23,123 nt of DNA, from the NCBI GenBank assembly GCA_964433135.1, contig CAYSQW010000056.1:1-23123 (forward strand). The letters run 5' to 3'. This document shows, in pieces, positions 8,397 to 16,003 of the stretch. The notes below the pieces were generated by a model. The model saw nothing but the letters and a program-made list of their open reading frames with translations, was not told the DNA's origin and ran no database searches. The position numbers and the translations under genes are program-made. How positions within the stretch are numbered: the stretch's first letter is position 1; each line of letters opens with the position of its first letter. Origin of the DNA: CAYSQW01 sp964433135 (GTDB lineage Bacteria > Acidobacteriota > Aminicenantia > Aminicenantales > Aminicenantaceae).

Positions 8397-9223
8397 GACT
8401 TCAGAGATTCTCCTCGTTCTTTGATCAGATCGTCGATATCGGTATCCCGTTTCCGGAAATACTCCCGGATGTAGCGGAGGATCACCTCTTCCTGTTTAAA
8501 CCGGATGTATTCCACGGTTTTCGCCTCGTCCTGATCCACCGGGATCCCCAGAAGGTTTCGCTTCCAATGGATGATCCATCCCGATAGACAGATGGGTTGG
8601 GAGCGGCGGAAGAGGTCGGGGGTGATCATGCCCTTGAGGGTCTTGGCGTGATCCTTGCTCAGATAATCGATGTCCATGCCCAGATCCATGAGCTTCTTTC
8701 TGCGTTCGTCCCGCGATCCGAATTCGTATACCGGTGTGAGAAAGTCCACGTGATACCGGGCGGCGAAATTCCGCATCAAGCTGACGACGTCGGGAAAGTT
8801 TTCGGCGGTGGCCACGATGTTCTCTTCTCCGGGTATCTGTTCCCGGTTGGAGCCGTCCGCCATGGCTTCCAGCCTGTTTTCCAGGGTGTAGATCAAGGCG
8901 CCGATATTCATGGAGAGGCGGCAGCCCACGCACCAGGCGATCTCGCTGCCGTAATCCCGGAAATCCTTCCGGATCTCACGGCCGGTGACGGTCCGGGTCA
9001 GATCCTTGATGTTGACGATATGGTTGGCGAAGCGGTCCGCTCCGTAGATGGATTTCAATCGTTTGATATTCGCCTGGTTGTTTTTCAAACCGAATTCCAG
9101 ATAGCCCTTGTTGAAGGTGATGAGGTGAACCCGGCGGAAATTTTCCAGCAGCATGACCGCGGACAGCAGGGAGTCGATCCCGCCCGAGAACATCAGCGCG
9201 ACTTCATTCTTGATCCTGTTCAT
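8393..9223 (-). CDS. PP-loop (N-type ATP pyrophosphatase) protein paired with radical SAM enzyme
   Basis: I use the ATG at 9223 (276 residues) because it puts the PP-loop SGGIDS at residues 13-18, its normal place, and because a promoter-like element covers the upstream TTG/ATG option at 9259. PP-loop enzymes adenylate a substrate carboxylate or carbonyl before attack by a nucleophile (QueC, TilS, ThiI, AsnB-like). Three cysteines stand out: Cys98 and Cys101 (CVGC) and Cys212 (QPIC), resembling the metal or thiol sites of QueC and sulphur-transfer members. It matches none of these closely, since it lacks QueC-type flanks and RNA-binding THUMP or TilS domains. It overlaps the downstream radical SAM gene by four bases, which suggests a two-enzyme activation and radical-modification step. 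Product unknown. Confidence 0.75.
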   Translation of the reverse strand: MNRIKNEVALMFSGGIDSLLSAVMLLENFRRVHLITFNKGYLEFGLKNNQANIKRLKSIYGADRFANHIVNIKDLTRTVTGREIRKDFRDYGSEIAWCVGCRLSMNIGALIYTLENRLEAMADGSNREQIPGEENIVATAENFPDVVSLMRNFAARYHVDFLTPVYEFGSRDERRKKLMDLGMDIDYLSKDHAKTLKGMITPDLFRRSQPICLSGWIIHWKRNLLGIPVDQDEAKTVEYIRFKQEEVILRYIREYFRKRDTDIDDLIKERGESLKS

Positions 9224-9230
9224 GCGTCCT

Positions 9231-9259
9231 GTTATAACACGGGACGGCGGAATCATCAA
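9231..9259 (-). promoter_or_regulatory. Internal promoter upstream of the PP-loop gene
   Basis: On the minus strand TTGATG, exactly 17 bases, then TATAAC lie between rsmA and the PP-loop gene. Only seven bases separate the -10 box from the ATG at 9223, so transcription would begin about at the start codon, giving a leaderless message. This would allow the PP-loop/radical SAM pair to be expressed apart from the upstream glycosyltransferase/rsmA genes. Confidence 0.5.
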
Positions 9260-9301
9260 TAGACATCGGGAGCGAAAAACGGTGCCGGAGAGCGCGACCG
9301 T

Positions 9302-10108
9302 TCAGCCGGAGGGCATGAGCTTGAGATAGAGATCGTGGAGCTTTTCGGGGGATATCTGTTCGGCCCGCACGCGTTCGTCAAAGCCCGATTCGATCAGCAC
9401 TTTTTTGATTTCAGCGACCGGCGTCCCCATGGATTTCAGATTGTTGGCGAAGGTCTTGCGTCGCTGCAGAAAGACGATGCGAAGAAAACGGAGGAAGCGC
9501 TCCTGTTCACGGAGGTCGAATAACGGGCGTTCCCGGGTTTTCAGCATGACGAGTGCGGATGTGACCTTGGGCGGAGGAATAAAAGAACCGGGATGTACGG
9601 AAAAACAGAGTTTAGCGGAAAAGTGATTTTTGATGAGAATGGACACCGGGGCATAGCTCTTGGAGTCGGGGCCGGCGCAGATCCGTTCCGCCACCTCCTT
9701 CTGGACCAGAAAGACGACCCGTTCGAAGAGCCGTTTTTCCTCCAACAGCTTGAAGAGGATCGGGGAGGAGATGGAATAAGGAAGGTTCCCCGCCAGTTTT
9801 ACCGTCGGTCGGGATGGGGAAGGGGGGGGGATGAGATCGGCGAAGCGGACGTCGAGTACGTCCTGTATCCGGATGTCCAGATTGTCGAGACGCATCTCCC
9901 GCAGAACAGGCAGGAACGCCGCGTCTTTTTCGATCGCGATGACCCGTCCGGCCCGTTCCGTCAGAGGAAAAGTGAGGGCGCCGCGCCCCGCACCGATCTC
10001 GAGGATCCAGTCTTCCTTCCCGGGGTCGATGCAGTCCACGATCTTGGAGATGATGCCGCCGCTCGCCAGAAAATGCTGCCCCGTGGTTTGGCGTTTGGTT
10101 CGTTTCAT
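9302..10108 (-). CDS. rsmA: 16S rRNA (adenine1518/1519-N6)-dimethyltransferase RsmA
   Basis: The 268-residue protein matches RsmA/KsgA from end to end. It has the N-terminal 'QHFL' motif (11-14), the SAM-binding loop EIGAGRGAL (37-45), acidic 'IEKD' (59-62), the catalytic NLPY (108-111) and the C-terminal 'QRRKTFANNL' helix. RsmA dimethylates two adjacent adenosines in helix 45 of 16S rRNA during late 30S assembly, in the cytoplasm, and its loss gives kasugamycin resistance. The length is normal for the family. It lies on the minus strand, 40 bases after a polyprenyl-phosphate sugar synthase, within a cell-envelope gene run, so its co-transcription is probably for convenience rather than function. 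No clear ribosome site precedes the ATG. Confidence 0.95.
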   Translation of the reverse strand: MKRTKRQTTGQHFLASGGIISKIVDCIDPGKEDWILEIGAGRGALTFPLTERAGRVIAIEKDAAFLPVLREMRLDNLDIRIQDVLDVRFADLIPPPSPSRPTVKLAGNLPYSISSPILFKLLEEKRLFERVVFLVQKEVAERICAGPDSKSYAPVSILIKNHFSAKLCFSVHPGSFIPPPKVTSALVMLKTRERPLFDLREQERFLRFLRIVFLQRRKTFANNLKSMGTPVAEIKKVLIESGFDERVRAEQISPEKLHDLYLKLMPSG

Positions 10109-10148
10109 GGCTCTATGGGGCCGGGCCGCGACGGCCGGTTTCGCACGG

Positions 10149-10898
10149 CTACGGCGTTCGGTTTCCTTTGCGGGGCGGGTATCGTTTTTTGAAGATCATG
10201 GCCATGAGCAGGGTTTCCAGCAGCAGCAGGAGGTTGAGTTTGGTGCTTCCTTTTGTGCGGTCGATAAACACGATCGGAATCTCTTTCATTCGGAAATTCA
10301 GCCGGTGGGCCTTGTACAGGACTTCCAGCACGATGGAAGGGCCGAAAGAGACCATGTCGTCCATGTCCACCTGCTCAAGGACTTCCCGCCGGAAGCAGCG
10401 GAATCCGGAGGAGACGTCCTGAACCGGAAGCCGGAACCGCCGCCGGATGAAATTTCTAGCCAGCAGGGTGATGATTTTTCGGATCACGCCTCGATCCAGA
10501 TCCTTGCCGCCCGGAATGAATCGCGACCCGATGACCAGATCCGCGTCCCGGCACCCGGCCAGGAGGGCGGGAATGAATTTCGGTTGATGCGAGAAATCCG
10601 CATCCATTTCGATGATGGTATCGGCGCCGGAATCGAGGGCGGCCTTGAAGCCGTCTATCCCCGCGGCGCCTCTGCCCCTTTTTTTGATTCGGGTGAGGAG
10701 TCGAACCCGGGGATCGTCCCGCATCCTGGTTTTCACCAGATCGCCCGTTCCATCCGGCGAATCGTCGTCGACGACGAGTATGATCGGCGGATGACTCCAA
10801 TCGAGCGCCAGGACCTCGTCGATAAGCGGGATGATGTTTTCCCGTTCGTTGTAGGTGGGGATCATGATGACGGTTTTGGTCGGTTTGAATTCAGTCAT
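10149..10898 (-). CDS. Polyprenol-phosphate mannose synthase-like GT2 glycosyltransferase
   Basis: The 249-residue protein is a single GT-A domain of the DPM1 type. 'MIPTYNERENI' (12-22) and DDDSPDGT (44-51) bind the nucleotide, DAD (99-101) is the metal-binding DxD-like motif, and 'GSRFIPGG' and 'DVSSGFRCFRR' (161-171) are typical of dolichol/polyprenyl-phosphate sugar synthases. It has no C-terminal membrane helices, unlike the GT2 at 18237, so it is the soluble, monofunctional form. It would load a sugar (mannose or similar, from GDP-Man or another donor) onto a polyprenyl phosphate at the inner face of the membrane. It begins six bases after the GT9 stop, so the two are one transcript. 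The donor sugar is not determined by sequence. Confidence 0.85.
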   Translation of the reverse strand: MTEFKPTKTVIMIPTYNERENIIPLIDEVLALDWSHPPIILVVDDDSPDGTGDLVKTRMRDDPRVRLLTRIKKRGRGAAGIDGFKAALDSGADTIIEMDADFSHQPKFIPALLAGCRDADLVIGSRFIPGGKDLDRGVIRKIITLLARNFIRRRFRLPVQDVSSGFRCFRREVLEQVDMDDMVSFGPSIVLEVLYKAHRLNFRMKEIPIVFIDRTKGSTKLNLLLLLETLLMAMIFKKRYPPRKGNRTP

Positions 10899-10904
10899 GA
10901 GAGG

Positions 10905-11999
10905 TCAGAGAATTTTTTCCAAGGCGGTCAGCACTTGCGAGGGCTTGATCGTGCGCATGCATTCCATGCTTTCGCAGGTCTGGCGGTAACAGGGGGAACA
11001 TGCGGCGTTCGCAAAGAGCTTGACGCCCTGTCCGTACATGTCGATTTCCTGGGGGCACGTGGGGCCGAAAAGCGCCACCACCTTTTTTCCCAGTGCCAGG
11101 GCGAGGTGCATTCCCAGGGTGTCGGAAGTGACGATCACATCCATGGCGTCGAGGAATCCCGAGAATTCCAGCAGCGAGTGATGGTTCCCCGTATTGTAGA
11201 CGCCGGAACCGATCTTTTCCTCCAGGTCGCGGTTGAGAGCGGTTTCCCTTCTTCCCCCCAGCAGGAAGATATTTGCGTCCATCCTTTCCTTGAGAAGCCG
11301 GGCGAGCTCGATGTAATGTTCGGGCGGCCACTGCTTGGTCTCGAATTTTACGCCGGCGCCGGTATTGAATCCGATGGCCGTCCTGCGGCGGTCGATCTGT
11401 TTTGCCCTGAAAAAGGCGCCGGCCGGCTTCCGATGCGCGTCATCGAGTGAAAAAACATACCTGTCGTTTTGATAGGGGATCTCCGCGGTTTCGTAGATGA
11501 TCTGCTGGTAGGTTTTCTGGTTTTTCCGGAACTTCAGCTCGTCGTCCACTCCCAGCTGGGCGGAATAGGCGGCGGCCGGATTGAAGGGGATGAGTCCGCC
11601 GAATTCATTCATGCCGAATCCGAAGCGTGACTCGGCCCGGACACGCGAGGCCAGGGCGATGGATTCGGGTTCCTTGTCAAGGCAGATGAGAACGTCGAAA
11701 CGTTCGACTTCGAGCCGCAGCCATTGGGTCCATGTATAGGGCATCACCCGGTCGATCAAGGGGTTGTTCTCCAGCAGGTCGATGCTTTCGCCGTCGACGA
11801 CCCACGAGATATGGCTGTCGGGGTAGCGGCGTTTGAGGCCGGTAAGCAGGGTCGTTGTCCTGAGGACGTCGCCCTGAGCGCGGCATTTGATGATCAATAT
11901 GCGGCAGGGGAAGGGCGTGTAATGCGGGCATCCTTCACAAAGGATCTTATAGCGGCAGGGTTTGTCGCCTTTGAAATAAATGCAGTCCGATTTGATCAA
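10905..11999 (-). CDS. GT9 (ADP-heptose:LPS heptosyltransferase-like) glycosyltransferase
   Basis: The 364-residue protein has GT9 landmarks: 'KCRAQGDVLRTT' (about 38-50), 'NTGAGVKFETKQWP' in the middle, and 'SDTLGMHLALALGK...ALFGPT' near the C-terminus. GT9 enzymes add heptose or related sugars to the LPS core at the inner face of the membrane. Two extra features stand out: a Cys-rich N-terminal tail (Cys6, 15, 21, 24, 32) before the Rossmann domain, and a late Cys cluster (NAACSPCYRQTC...ECM). The start is the TTG at 11999, the only initiation codon upstream of the N-terminal cysteines, because the frame is closed further up. It leads a minus-strand run with the GT2 (six-base gap), rsmA, PP-loop and radical SAM genes. 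The acceptor is unknown. Confidence 0.85.
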   Translation of the reverse strand: MIKSDCIYFKGDKPCRYKILCEGCPHYTPFPCRILIIKCRAQGDVLRTTTLLTGLKRRYPDSHISWVVDGESIDLLENNPLIDRVMPYTWTQWLRLEVERFDVLICLDKEPESIALASRVRAESRFGFGMNEFGGLIPFNPAAAYSAQLGVDDELKFRKNQKTYQQIIYETAEIPYQNDRYVFSLDDAHRKPAGAFFRAKQIDRRRTAIGFNTGAGVKFETKQWPPEHYIELARLLKERMDANIFLLGGRRETALNRDLEEKIGSGVYNTGNHHSLLEFSGFLDAMDVIVTSDTLGMHLALALGKKVVALFGPTCPQEIDMYGQGVKLFANAACSPCYRQTCESMECMRTIKPSQVLTALEKIL

Positions 12000-12233
12000 T
12001 GGTCTATCTCTTGTATGGAATTACCGCTCCTATTTATGCCACAAATGCGGGAGAAAGACAAATCCCGCGGCAGGATGCGAAGGAGGGAACGGTGGGGGGC
12101 TTGCAACACGGTCGCCTTTTTTAAAGGGGGGGCTTGTGGCGCGGGCGGCTTTGGGGTAATCTAATAAATGAGTCCGTTGAGGCCTCGGGAATGAGAGGGT
12201 CATTCCGATAATATCCTCAAATGTGAGGGGAAA
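12000..12233. promoter_or_regulatory. Divergent promoter region between GT9 and TPR genes
   Basis: For the minus-strand gene I see TTGTCT, 17 bases, then CATAAA preceded by TGG (extended -10). This would give a leader of about 30 bases before the TTG start at 11999. For the plus-strand gene GATAAT (12207-12212, five of six) directly follows a perfect inverted repeat, GGAATGA (12188-12194) and TCATTCC (12200-12206), which sits where a -35 box or a regulator would act. A second small hairpin, CCTCA/TGAGG (12215-12219 and 12224-12228), overlaps the GAGGGG ribosome site. No gene is visible in the gap. Confidence 0.4.
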
Positions 12234-13238
12234 ATGAGCCGAATTCGCATTGTCGTCTTTTTAAGCTTTTTTCTGTTTTTATTCATCTGCGTCGGCCCGC
12301 TGTCCGCCCAGCGCGCGGTGGGCGCCGGCCGGTTGGGAGGGAAGGTTCTGAATGAAGACGGAGATCCCATCGCCGGGGCCACGGTCAAGGTGAGAATCAT
12401 GGCTGTCGTCAACACAAAAAGAGAGGGCTATGAGGTATCCACGACTTCCGATGCCAAAGGCAAGTGGAAATTGATCGGTCTGGTGAGCGGATGGAGCGAT
12501 GTCACCGCTTCGGCCCCCGGATATACTTCGTTTACGCATAAGGTCGAGATCAGCCAGGTCTATGAGGATATGCACCTGAATTTCAAGCTGAAGCGGGACA
12601 CGTCGTTTCAGGACGCCTTGGCCAATCTGGGACCGGACCCGCTGGCGGCGCTCTCAGAGTATGTGGAGGATGGGAACCGGCTGTATAAACAGAGACGGTT
12701 TGAAGAAGCCATCGCCGCCTACGGAAAATTCGAAAAGGAGCAGCCCGATGCGCACCTGATCCACTATTACACCGGGATCTGTTACCAGCAGATGGAGCAG
12801 TTCGATACGGCTCAGGCGGAGTTCGAAAAAGTCGTCGAAGGATTTCAGAAAGAAGGTGCGGCCGAAAGCGGCCAGGTGCGTTCCCAGGTGCTGTTCACTC
12901 TCGCGGAGCTGCTGGCCGAACGTGGGCGGCGAGAGGAGGCGTTGGGTTATTTTCGAGCTTCCCTCGAGGCCGATCCTTACAATGAAAAGGTCGCGTACAA
13001 CCTGGGGGATCTGTGCTTTGCCCTGCAGCGGGGGGAAGAAGCCGTCGAATATCTGCAGAGCGCGCTCGACATCCGGCCTTCCTGGTCGGAACCGCTTCTG
13101 AAGCTGGGATATGTCTATCTCAATCTGGAACAGTATTCCCAGGCTGAGTCATCGTTCCGCAAATACCTGGAGCTGAATCCCGAAGCGCCCGAGAGAGCGG
13201 AGATCAACAAGATTCTCGAAGAGCTGAAAAACAAGTAA
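12234..13238 (+). CDS. Exported carboxypeptidase-regulatory-like plus TPR protein
   Basis: The 334-residue protein has an N-terminal hydrophobic segment (about 4-22, ending GPLSA-Q) that should export it. Residues 33-120 form a carboxypeptidase-regulatory-like (transthyretin-type) beta module with 'GGKVLNEDGDPIAGATVKV' and 'GLVSGWSDVTASAPGYTS'. From about 140 there are four to five tetratricopeptide repeats, for example 'YKQRRFEEAIAAYGKFEKEQP', 'AYNLGDLCFALQRGEEAVEYL' and 'LGYVYLNLEQYSQAESSFRKYLELNP'. It is probably a periplasmic or envelope scaffold for a protein complex; no enzyme motif is visible. GAGGGG lies just before the ATG. It is convergent with the methyltransferase gene, with only 28 bases between the stops and no strong terminator there. 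Confidence 0.85.
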   Translation: MSRIRIVVFLSFFLFLFICVGPLSAQRAVGAGRLGGKVLNEDGDPIAGATVKVRIMAVVNTKREGYEVSTTSDAKGKWKLIGLVSGWSDVTASAPGYTSFTHKVEISQVYEDMHLNFKLKRDTSFQDALANLGPDPLAALSEYVEDGNRLYKQRRFEEAIAAYGKFEKEQPDAHLIHYYTGICYQQMEQFDTAQAEFEKVVEGFQKEGAAESGQVRSQVLFTLAELLAERGRREEALGYFRASLEADPYNEKVAYNLGDLCFALQRGEEAVEYLQSALDIRPSWSEPLLKLGYVYLNLEQYSQAESSFRKYLELNPEAPERAEINKILEELKNK

Positions 13239-13266
13239 GCCGGGATCGATTCTCTCGATAAACCGA

Positions 13267-13911
13267 TCACTGTTTGGTGGCGATGTGCACGATATGGGGA
13301 TACCAGTAGCCGCGATGGAGCGGATGGGAGCGGACCTGAAGGCCTGATCGTGAAAGAAGAGCGTGATATCCTTCCCGGCTCCGGAAATAGAAGCGGCCGC
13401 CCAGCGTGAATCCGAAGATTTTCACCGCCAGGGTTTCCTGGATGCGGTTCCAGGCGGCTTTCCACCGCGGCCGCGAATCCATCTCTTTGATGATAAGCCG
13501 TCCGCCCGGTTTCAGAGCGGCGTGGCATCGGTTCAGCAGGCTCTCCTGCAGGTCATACGGGATCAGGTAGAGCACGTCGACCAGCGAGATGACGTCGGCG
13601 GCGGGAATGGACATCTCCGTGATATTCCCCGGGTGGAAGTGCGCCTGCATCCCCTCGACGATCGTTTGTCCCGCGGTGCGGATCTTATCCGCGTCCAGGT
13701 CGAATCCCAGGATCTCCCGCCGTGGCGCTCCCAGATTCAGGATGTGGGCGAAGAGGCCGTTTCCGCATCCCAGATCCACGATCTTCCCCCGGGGAGGGAA
13801 ATGAGTTTCCAGGGCGATCAGCGGGCAGATCTTCAGTTTGATCCGCAGATAGCTCCGGGTCCAGAAACCGCATTCCCGGTATCGGCGGTAGATGTCTTGT
13901 TTGGCGACCAT
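13267..13911 (-). CDS. Class I SAM-dependent methyltransferase
   Basis: The 214-residue protein shows the Rossmann methyltransferase order: VDLGCGNG (45-52, SAM-binding motif I), 'ILGFDLDADKI' (motif II acidic residue), 'DVISLVDVLYLIP' (motif IV) and 'LKPGGRLIIKEMD' (motif V). Small methyltransferases of this type in surface-glycan loci often O-methylate sugars or quinone-like lipids; the sequence does not fix the acceptor. It starts 33 bases after the stop of asnB with AAGAGG about 5 bases before the ATG, so both are likely on one message and may act on the same glycan. The hydrophobic stretch around 165-175 is too short to call a membrane anchor. Confidence 0.85.
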   Translation of the reverse strand: MVAKQDIYRRYRECGFWTRSYLRIKLKICPLIALETHFPPRGKIVDLGCGNGLFAHILNLGAPRREILGFDLDADKIRTAGQTIVEGMQAHFHPGNITEMSIPAADVISLVDVLYLIPYDLQESLLNRCHAALKPGGRLIIKEMDSRPRWKAAWNRIQETLAVKIFGFTLGGRFYFRSREGYHALLSRSGLQVRSHPLHRGYWYPHIVHIATKQ

Positions 13912-13944
13912 ATCAGCCTCTTTTCTTTTGTCGGTTGCAGCGAT

Positions 13945-15834
13945 TCATGAAGTCATGTATTGGTCATACCAGAATTGGAATATGATGAGCGGCCAGAGAC
14001 GCTGGCGATGGTTGTGATCTCCATGAAAATGCTGTTTTAAAAGGGTCTGGACGTAATCGGCGGAGAAAAAGCCGTGACGTTTCAGGTGTGCCGGAGACAG
14101 GATGTCGGAGACGAAATCCTTTAGCTCGTTCTGAATCCAGACTCCCAGCGGGATATCGAATCCGATTTTTTTCCGGGTGAGAATTTCCGACGGCAGCCGG
14201 TCGCGAAGAGCATGTTTGAGAATGTGCTTGGTCGCCATGCCTTTGAGCTTCAAGGAGCTGGGGATGGAAGCGGCGTATTCCACGAACTCGTGATCCAGAA
14301 AGGGAACCCGGAGTTCCAGGGAATTGGCCATGGTCATGCGGTCGGCTTTGACCAGCAGGTCGTCCTGGAGGTAGAGCTTGAGGTCGAGATAGCCCAGATT
14401 GTCCAGGGTCGTTTGAGCCCGGCTGCGGCTCATGTGGCCGTGAATGGGCGCGAAGACGTCCTCGTGGAGTGTTGAGCCGATCTCGGGATTGAAAAGACGC
14501 TGCTTTTCCAGAGGATCGTAGGCGCCCCACCAAATGATATTGGCGATCTCCGGGGGATAATCGATCCCCGAAATGAATTTTTTCGCCTTGAATTCGAAGC
14601 TCAGGCGTTTGGGGGACGCCGGAAGCCGTTCCACCACCCGCTTGACCACCTGATTGCGGATAAAGCCGGGAACCTTTCGGTACCAGCGCGCCATCTGATA
14701 CGCTTTATAGGTGTCATATCCGGCGAAGAGTTCATCTCCGCCTTCTCCTGAAAGGACCACGGTCACGAAGCTGCGGGCCAGTTTCGAAATGATATAAGTG
14801 GGGATGACGGATGCGTCGGCCAGCGGCTCGTCCAGGAAACGGATCAGGGTGGGAACCAGTTCCTTGACGGCATTTGATTCGACGACGAATTCCCGGTGGT
14901 CGGTATGAAAATAATCCGCCACCTGTTTGGCGTAGCCCAGTTCGCTGAAACTCTTTTCCTTGAAGCCGATGGAAAAGGTTTTGATCCGAGAGTCCGCGAC
15001 TTCACTCATCAGCGCGGTGATGGCGCTGGAATCGACCCCGCCGCTCAAAAATACGCCCAGGGGAACGTCGCTGATGAGCCGTTTCTCCACGGATTCTTTC
15101 AGGCGGCGGTTGATTTCATCCCCGATCTCATCGGGAGACCGCGGCGCTTCAGGCGCATATCGATGGCGCAGGTCCCAGTAGGATACGACTTCGAACCGGT
15201 CGCGCTCGATACAGATCATATGTCCCGGCATCAGTTTGTGGATGCCCTTGAATATAGATTGGGGAGCCGGGATGTATTCGAAGGTGAAAAAGCGCGATAC
15301 CGCCTCTGGATCTATTTCACGGCGGTAGTCGCTTTGCAGCAGGCATTTGATCTCGGAAGCGAAGTAGAGTTCGTTCTTCAAACGCATGTAATGAAGTGGC
15401 TTGATCCCCAATCGGTCGCGGACGATCAGGAAACGGCGTTCTCGGGTGTCCCAAAGGGCGATCGCGAACATCCCGTTAAGCCGGAGAACGAAATCCTTTC
15501 CCTCCTCTTCGTAGAGGTGAACCAAGACCTCGGTGTCGGAACGGGTGGTGAAACGGTGGCCTTTCGCCATCAACTCTTTTCGAAGGGCGGGGAAATTATA
15601 AATTTCACCGTTGAGAACCACCCAGATCGTGCGATCCTCATTGGTCATTGGTTGGCGGCCGGTATCCAGGTCGATGATACTCAGACGCCGCATACCCAGA
15701 GCGGTCTTCTCGTCATGAAAAAAACCGTCTTCATCCGGGCCCCGGTGGACCATGACGGCGCACATGTCGCGGGTGGTTTTCGGAGCGGAAGGCGGCAGGC
15801 GATCGAAGCTGTAAATTCCACAAATTCCACACAT
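13945..15834 (-). CDS. asnB: Asparagine synthase (glutamine-hydrolysing), surface-glycan type
   Basis: The start is set at the ATG at 15834 (629 residues), because Cys2 of MCGICG is the obligatory N-terminal nucleophile of class II glutamine amidotransferases; a TTG nine codons upstream would bury it. The glutaminase domain (1-200) has 'RGPDEDG', 'NGEIYN' and 'RSDTEV'. The synthetase domain has the PP-loop SGGVDSS (264-270), 'GEGGDELFAGYD' and 'DEPLADAS'. The enzyme activates a carboxylate with ATP and amidates it with glutamine-derived ammonia. Stand-alone AsnB copies in polysaccharide loci often amidate uronic acids or related sugars (for example WbpS-type), so asparagine need not be the product. 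It precedes a methyltransferase gene by 33 bases. A consensus-like promoter lies upstream. Confidence 0.92.
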   Translation of the reverse strand: MCGICGIYSFDRLPPSAPKTTRDMCAVMVHRGPDEDGFFHDEKTALGMRRLSIIDLDTGRQPMTNEDRTIWVVLNGEIYNFPALRKELMAKGHRFTTRSDTEVLVHLYEEEGKDFVLRLNGMFAIALWDTRERRFLIVRDRLGIKPLHYMRLKNELYFASEIKCLLQSDYRREIDPEAVSRFFTFEYIPAPQSIFKGIHKLMPGHMICIERDRFEVVSYWDLRHRYAPEAPRSPDEIGDEINRRLKESVEKRLISDVPLGVFLSGGVDSSAITALMSEVADSRIKTFSIGFKEKSFSELGYAKQVADYFHTDHREFVVESNAVKELVPTLIRFLDEPLADASVIPTYIISKLARSFVTVVLSGEGGDELFAGYDTYKAYQMARWYRKVPGFIRNQVVKRVVERLPASPKRLSFEFKAKKFISGIDYPPEIANIIWWGAYDPLEKQRLFNPEIGSTLHEDVFAPIHGHMSRSRAQTTLDNLGYLDLKLYLQDDLLVKADRMTMANSLELRVPFLDHEFVEYAASIPSSLKLKGMATKHILKHALRDRLPSEILTRKKIGFDIPLGVWIQNELKDFVSDILSPAHLKRHGFFSADYVQTLLKQHFHGDHNHRQRLWPLIIFQFWYDQYMTS

Positions 15835-15873
15835 AACTGTCACACTCGGAGATGCAGGCAAGCGTTGGACAGC

Positions 15874-15901
15874 ATCTTATCAAAATGATCTGTCTTGTCA
15901 A
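15874..15901 (-). promoter_or_regulatory. Promoter of the asnB-methyltransferase operon
   Basis: On the minus strand a perfect TTGACA (15901-15896) is followed by 16 bases and TAAGAT (15879-15874, four of six). The predicted transcript start near 15867 gives a leader of about 33 bases to the ATG at 15834. It also argues against the upstream TTG at 15861, which would lie almost at the transcript start. Confidence 0.6.
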
Positions 15902-15964
15902 GAGGCCGCGCGGGACGGGAGGGGGATTCGACCTTGAAAAGCATTAGGTGCAGCATGAGAGGTG

Positions 15965-15973
15965 TGGTATAAT
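15965..15973 (+). promoter_or_regulatory. Extended -10 promoter of the radical SAM/glycosyltransferase operon
   Basis: TGG-TATAAT (15965-15973) is a perfect extended -10 element. No -35 hexamer at the right distance is convincing, as expected for extended -10 promoters; TTGAAA at 15934 is too far (28 bases). The predicted start near 15980 gives a leader of about 24 bases with GAGGG before the GTG at 16004. It is divergent from the asnB promoter about 70 bases away. Confidence 0.6.
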
Positions 15974-16003
15974 TTGAGGCCAATTTTGCTGAGGGAAACG
16001 AAC

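Noticed and set aside
9831..11450. 539-codon plus-strand open frame
   Set aside because: It is antisense to rsmA, the GT2 and the GT9 genes, all with strong family motifs, and it spans their junctions, which no real gene would do.
15934..15973. TTGAAA as -35 partner of TATAAT at 15968
   Set aside because: The spacer is 28 bases, far beyond the 16-18 needed; the TGG before TATAAT explains the promoter better as an extended -10 type.
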